This document shows, in pieces, positions 61,022 through 64,000 of a stretch of 64,000 nt of DNA. The first letter of the stretch is position 1. Each line of letters opens with the position of its first letter. The notes beneath the pieces were generated by a model. It searched no databases. It saw only the letters and a program-made list of their open reading frames with translations, and was not told where the DNA came from. The position numbers and the translations under genes were made by a program. Location: positions 62,001-126,000 of the forward strand of contig NZ_BDCD01000014.1 of NCBI RefSeq assembly GCF_001613325.1. Direction: 5' to 3'. The stretch is from Nocardia yamanashiensis NBRC 100130 (GTDB lineage Bacteria; Actinomycetota; Actinomycetes; Mycobacteriales; Mycobacteriaceae).

Positions 61022-62824
61022 TCACCGTGTGCTCCCGGCCGTTTCGTAGTCGGGCTGGGCGGCGATGGCGGTGGGCGCGTCGTCGAAGGAGTCCGCCAGC
61101 GCCTCGAACTCGTTGACGTTGTCGATCTCGAGGCCCATCGACACGTTGGTGACGCGTTCGAGGATGACCTCGACCAGCACCGGCACCTGGTGTTCGGCGG
61201 CCAGCTGCTTGGCGCGATCGAACGCCGAACCCAGATCGTTGGGGTCGAGCACCCGAATCGCCTTACAGCCCAAGCCTTCGGCCACCTTCAGGTGGTCGAC
61301 GCCGTAGCCGCCGAGTTCGGGGCTGTTGATGTTGTCGAAGGACAGCTGCACGTAGTAGTCCATGTCGAACGCGCGCTGCGCCTGGCGGATCAGCCCCAGG
61401 TAGGAGTTGTTCACCACCACGTGGATGTACGGGATGTTGAACTGCGCGCCGACCGCCAATTCCTCGATCAGGAACTGGAAGTCGTAGTCGCCCGACAGCG
61501 CGACCACGGTGCCGCCCGGGTCGGCGGTGGCGACGCCGAGCGCGGCGGGCAGGGTCCAGCCCAGCGGCCCGGCCTGGCCGGCGTTGATCCAATGGCGCGG
61601 CTTGTACACGTGCAGCAGCTGCGCGGCCTGGATCTGTGAGAGCCCGATGGTGGTGACGTAGCGGGTGTCGGGTCCGAAGGCGCGGTTCATCTCCTGATAC
61701 ACGCGCTGCGGTTTGATCGGCACCGAGTCGAAGTCGGTCTTGCGCAACAGGGTTCGCTTGCGTGCCCGGCACTGCTCGGCCCATTCGCCGCGATCGGGCA
61801 GCCCGCCCTCCTGCACCCGGTCGTGGGCGACCTCGAGGAACGCGGCGAGCGCGGCCCCGGCGTCGGAGACGATGCCGTAGTCGGGTGCGAACACCCGCCC
61901 GATCTGGGTGGGCTCGACGTCGACGTGCACGAAAGTGCGTCCCTTGGTGTAGGTTTCGACGCCGCCGGTGTGCCGGTTGGCCCACCGGTTGCCGATGCCG
62001 AGCACGAAATCGGCTTCCAGCAGGGTGGCATTGCCGTAGCGGTGCGAGGTCTGCAGGCCGACCATGCCGGCGTGCAGCGGATGATCGTCGGGGATGGTGC
62101 CCCAGCCCATCAGCGTCGGCACCACCGGAACCCCGGTCAGCTCCGCGAATTCCAGCAGCAGGTCGGCCGCTTCGGCGTTCACGATGCCGCCGCCCGCCAC
62201 GATCAGCGGTCGTTCGGCCGCGGCCAGCATGGCCAGGACCTTCTCGGCCTGCGCCCGGCTGGCGGCGGGCCGGTGCACCTCGAGGGGTTCGTAGGTGTCG
62301 ATATCGAATTCGATCTCGGTCAGCTGCACGTCGATCGGCAGATCGATCAGCACCGGTCCCGGCCGCCCGGAACGCATGAGCTGGAACGCCTTCTGGAAGG
62401 TGCCCGGCACCTGCGCGGGCTCGAGCACCGTGACCGCCCACTTGCTGACCGGGGCGGCGATCGAGGCGATATCGACCGCCTGGAAATCCTCCTTGTGCAG
62501 CTTGGCCACCGGCGCCTGACCGGTAATGCACAGGATCGGAATGGAATCCGCGCTCGCGGAGTACAACCCGGTGATCATGTCGGTGCCGGCCGGACCGGAG
62601 GTGCCGATGCAGATGCCGATGTTCCCGGCGGCCGCGCGGGTGTACCCCTCGGCCATGTGCGAGGCGGCCTCGACGTGCCGCGCCAGCACATGCTTGATGC
62701 CGCCGTGCGCCCGCATGGCGCTGTAGAACGGGTTGATGGCCGCGCCGGGCAGACCGAAAGCCTGTGTCGCGCCTTCTTTTTCGAGAATGAGTACCGCGGC
62801 GTCCACGGTGCGCATGCGTGCCAT
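61022..62824 (-). CDS. gcl: glyoxylate carboligase
   Basis: A 600-residue ThDP- and FAD-dependent ligase that joins two glyoxylates into tartronate semialdehyde with loss of CO2. Nearly the whole family consensus is present: [40 protein letters not shown], the ThDP site [20 protein letters not shown]. Val51 stands where other ThDP enzymes have the activating Glu ([10 protein letters not shown]), the known hallmark of Gcl. It follows a 52-residue gene by 1 bp and precedes glycerate kinase. ATG 62824. Confidence 0.96.
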   Translation of the reverse strand: MARMRTVDAAVLILEKEGATQAFGLPGAAINPFYSAMRAHGGIKHVLARHVEAASHMAEGYTRAAAGNIGICIGTSGPAGTDMITGLYSASADSIPILCITGQAPVAKLHKEDFQAVDIASIAAPVSKWAVTVLEPAQVPGTFQKAFQLMRSGRPGPVLIDLPIDVQLTEIEFDIDTYEPLEVHRPAASRAQAEKVLAMLAAAERPLIVAGGGIVNAEAADLLLEFAELTGVPVVPTLMGWGTIPDDHPLHAGMVGLQTSHRYGNATLLEADFVLGIGNRWANRHTGGVETYTKGRTFVHVDVEPTQIGRVFAPDYGIVSDAGAALAAFLEVAHDRVQEGGLPDRGEWAEQCRARKRTLLRKTDFDSVPIKPQRVYQEMNRAFGPDTRYVTTIGLSQIQAAQLLHVYKPRHWINAGQAGPLGWTLPAALGVATADPGGTVVALSGDYDFQFLIEELAVGAQFNIPYIHVVVNNSYLGLIRQAQRAFDMDYYVQLSFDNINSPELGGYGVDHLKVAEGLGCKAIRVLDPNDLGSAFDRAKQLAAEHQVPVLVEVILERVTNVSMGLEIDNVNEFEALADSFDDAPTAIAAQPDYETAGSTR

Positions 62825-62825
62825 G

Positions 62826-62984
62826 TCAGATCCTCTCCCTCACCAGCACGAGGGTCGTGTCGATGGGCCGGGCGGCGGGCAGGCCGCGCGGTTGCACGGT
62901 CACCCGCTCCACCACCCAGCCGGTGGGCACGCCGACGGCGCACACACCGTGCCCGCCGGCCATGCGTGGCCCGTGCGGACTCAC
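62826..62984 (-). CDS. 52-residue conserved-position small protein
   Basis: A short gene wedged between glxR and gcl. GTG 62984 overlaps the glxR stop in a GTGA, and its TGA is one base before the gcl start. The product begins [20 protein letters not shown], then [16 protein letters not shown], and ends VLVRERI. I do not recognise it. Tight coupling on both sides argues for real translation; alternatively the frame is the way ribosomes are carried from glxR to gcl. It has one Cys and no membrane segment. Confidence 0.6.
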   Translation of the reverse strand: MSPHGPRMAGGHGVCAVGVPTGWVVERVTVQPRGLPAARPIDTTLVLVRERI

Positions 62985-63856
62985 CCGCGGCCCTTACCCG
63001 CCAGCGCCTCGGCGACCAGCAGCAGCGCGGAATGGTCCAGCGAGCCGTGGCCCATGGCCTTGGCGGCGGCGATCAGCTGGGCGGTGAGCGCGCCCATCGG
63101 GATCGACACGTCGGCCTGGCGGGCGGCGGCCAGGATGATGCCCATGTCCTTGTGGTGCAGGTCGATCCGGAAACCGGGGGCGAAGCTGCGCTCGAGCATG
63201 GTCTTGCGCTTGAGCTCGAGGATCTTGCTGCCCGCCAGGCCGCCGGCCAGCACGTCCAGGCCCTTCTCCGCGTCCGCGCCCAGGTTCTCCATCAGCAGGA
63301 TGGCCTCGGCGATCAGGGCGTAGGTGCCGCCCACCACGAGCTGGTTGGCGGCCTTCACGACCTGGCCCGCGCCGTTCGGGCCGACCAGGGCGAAGGTCTT
63401 GCCGACGGCTTCGAAAACCGGTGTGGCGGCCTCGAAGTCGGCCTGGGTGCCGCCGACCATGATGGACAGCGCGGCATTGATGGCGCCGGGCTCGCCGCCG
63501 CTGACGGGGGCGTCCAGCACGCGCAGGCGCTTCTTCTCACCCTCGCGCGCGGTCCATTCCGAGGTGCGCGGGGTGATGGTGGAGAAGTCGATGTAGAGGG
63601 TGCCGGGCGCGGCGTGCTCGAGGATGTCGGCGAACACCGCTTCCACGTGCTCGTCCTGCGGCAGCATGGTGATCACGATGTCGCGGTCGCGCACCGCCTC
63701 GGCGACACTGCCCGCCGCCGCTCCCCCGGCCGCCTTCAGCTTCTCCAGCCCGGCGGGGTTGAGGTCGAAGCCGGTGACCTCGTGCCCGGCCTTGGCCAGA
63801 TGCCCGGCCATCGGGCCACCCATGATGCCGAGGCCGACGAAACCAATGGTGCTCAC
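62981..63856 (-). CDS. glxR: tartronate semialdehyde reductase
   Basis: A 291-residue beta-hydroxyacid dehydrogenase reducing tartronate semialdehyde to D-glycerate with NAD(P)H. N-terminal Rossmann FVGLGIMGGPMAGHLAKAGHEV, family DAPVSGGEPGA, and the catalytic Lys in GPNGAGQVVKAANQLVVGG. GTG 63856 (GGAG, 8 bases upstream) overlaps the hyi stop, and an in-frame start at 63871 would add five residues. Next to gcl and hyi, as in other glyoxylate operons. Confidence 0.95.
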   Translation of the reverse strand: MSTIGFVGLGIMGGPMAGHLAKAGHEVTGFDLNPAGLEKLKAAGGAAAGSVAEAVRDRDIVITMLPQDEHVEAVFADILEHAAPGTLYIDFSTITPRTSEWTAREGEKKRLRVLDAPVSGGEPGAINAALSIMVGGTQADFEAATPVFEAVGKTFALVGPNGAGQVVKAANQLVVGGTYALIAEAILLMENLGADAEKGLDVLAGGLAGSKILELKRKTMLERSFAPGFRIDLHHKDMGIILAAARQADVSIPMGALTAQLIAAAKAMGHGSLDHSALLLVAEALAGKGRG

Positions 63857-64000
63857 TTGATCCACTCCCAATCCAGTTCAGGGTCTTTGTATTCCAGGCC
63901 GATGAAGCCGTCGTAGCCCGCGGCGTCGAGCGCGGCGTAGAGCTCCGCGAAGTCCAGGACGCCGGTGCCGGGACGACCACGCCCGGGTGAGTCGGCGATC
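63853..64000 (-). CDS. hyi: hydroxypyruvate isomerase, C-terminal part
   Basis: The last 48 residues are visible; the rest lies beyond the right edge. They read IADSPGRGRPGTGVLDFAEL, YAALDAAGYDGFIGLEYKDP, then ELDWEWIK and the stop, the C-terminus of the TIM-barrel hydroxypyruvate isomerase family. It interconverts hydroxypyruvate and tartronate semialdehyde. The stop overlaps the glxR start (GTGA), so it is the upstream partner of that gene. Confidence 0.9.
   Translation of the reverse strand, partial: IADSPGRGRPGTGVLDFAELYAALDAAGYDGFIGLEYKDPELDWEWIK

Noticed and set aside
1..64000. CRISPR arrays, tRNA or rRNA genes, phage structural genes
   Set aside because: I saw no regularly spaced repeats, cloverleaf sequences, rRNA landmarks or capsid/tail families on either strand.

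Overview
The window is high-GC DNA with many GTG starts, 4-bp ATGA/GTGA gene overlaps and family content typical of a mycolic-acid-type actinomycete. A Nocardia or close relative is my best guess: there is a DUF732-like secreted protein, HxlR, PucR, ROK and TetR regulators, a CrtL-type lycopene cyclase and many actinobacterial DUF membrane proteins. This is inferred from gene content only. The region is mostly accessory metabolism with regulators beside the genes they probably control. I saw no rRNA, tRNA, CRISPR array or replication origin.

Layout. 0-0.6 kb: 5' end of a dimethylsulfone monooxygenase (sfnG) gene preceded by a short Cys-ending leader peptide and a GC hairpin, which looks like cysteine attenuation. 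0.9-5.6 kb: a SnoaL-like fragment duplicated from a gene 3 kb away, a secreted protein, an HxlR/MFS divergent pair, and a zinc alcohol dehydrogenase. 5.6-12.9 kb: a probable nitrogen-compound catabolic island: amidase, then a translationally coupled DUF1989 / old-yellow-enzyme / CE4-deacetylase operon, a PucR regulator and an NCS1 permease. 12.9-20.7 kb: a pentose island: ROK regulator and xylose isomerase, ribose pyranase, ribokinase, ABC ATPase, permease and binding protein, and a LacI regulator facing a 28-bp perfect palindrome. 20.7-26.8 kb: YbdK ligase, several hypothetical proteins (one LppU-like gene is interrupted by an amber codon), a MarR/nitroreductase pair with paired operators, and an Imm49-like protein. 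27.2-32.8 kb: a P450 whose K-helix lacks the ExxR arginine, an acyl-CoA oxidase-like protein, an AraC regulator, and a tautomerase/HxlR pair with two matched dyads. 32.9-34.7 kb: OsmC and a MetY-type sulfhydrylase.

34.7-40.7 kb is the most unusual part. Six co-linear minus-strand genes encode, in transcription order, a NarL-type response regulator, a degenerate trypsin-like protein, a histidine kinase, a 32-residue peptide with a CYCNCCC core, a membrane M50 metallopeptidase with an N-terminal PqqD-like domain, and a TPR protein. I read it as a candidate two-component-controlled RiPP (modified peptide) locus that I cannot match to a described class.

41-45 kb is a scrapyard: SMI1/KNR4-like protein, a broken Rpn nuclease, an IS256 transposase remnant running into the 3' end of a NUDIX gene, and a structured-RNA candidate. 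45-54.6 kb: DUF4267 protein, FAD oxidase, LysR, amidase, DUF2871 protein, a TetR system with a nested 44-bp operator, a reductase, a hydrolase and an SDR. 55.2-58.8 kb: DUF2252 protein, a Pro/Gln-rich membrane protein and lycopene cyclase. 58.8-64 kb: a purine-ureide/glyoxylate operon read leftward: hydroxypyruvate isomerase, tartronate semialdehyde reductase, an unrecognised 52-residue protein, glyoxylate carboligase, glycerate kinase and allantoicase. It would convert allantoate-derived glyoxylate to glycerate phosphate, and could cooperate functionally with the PucR/NCS1 island.
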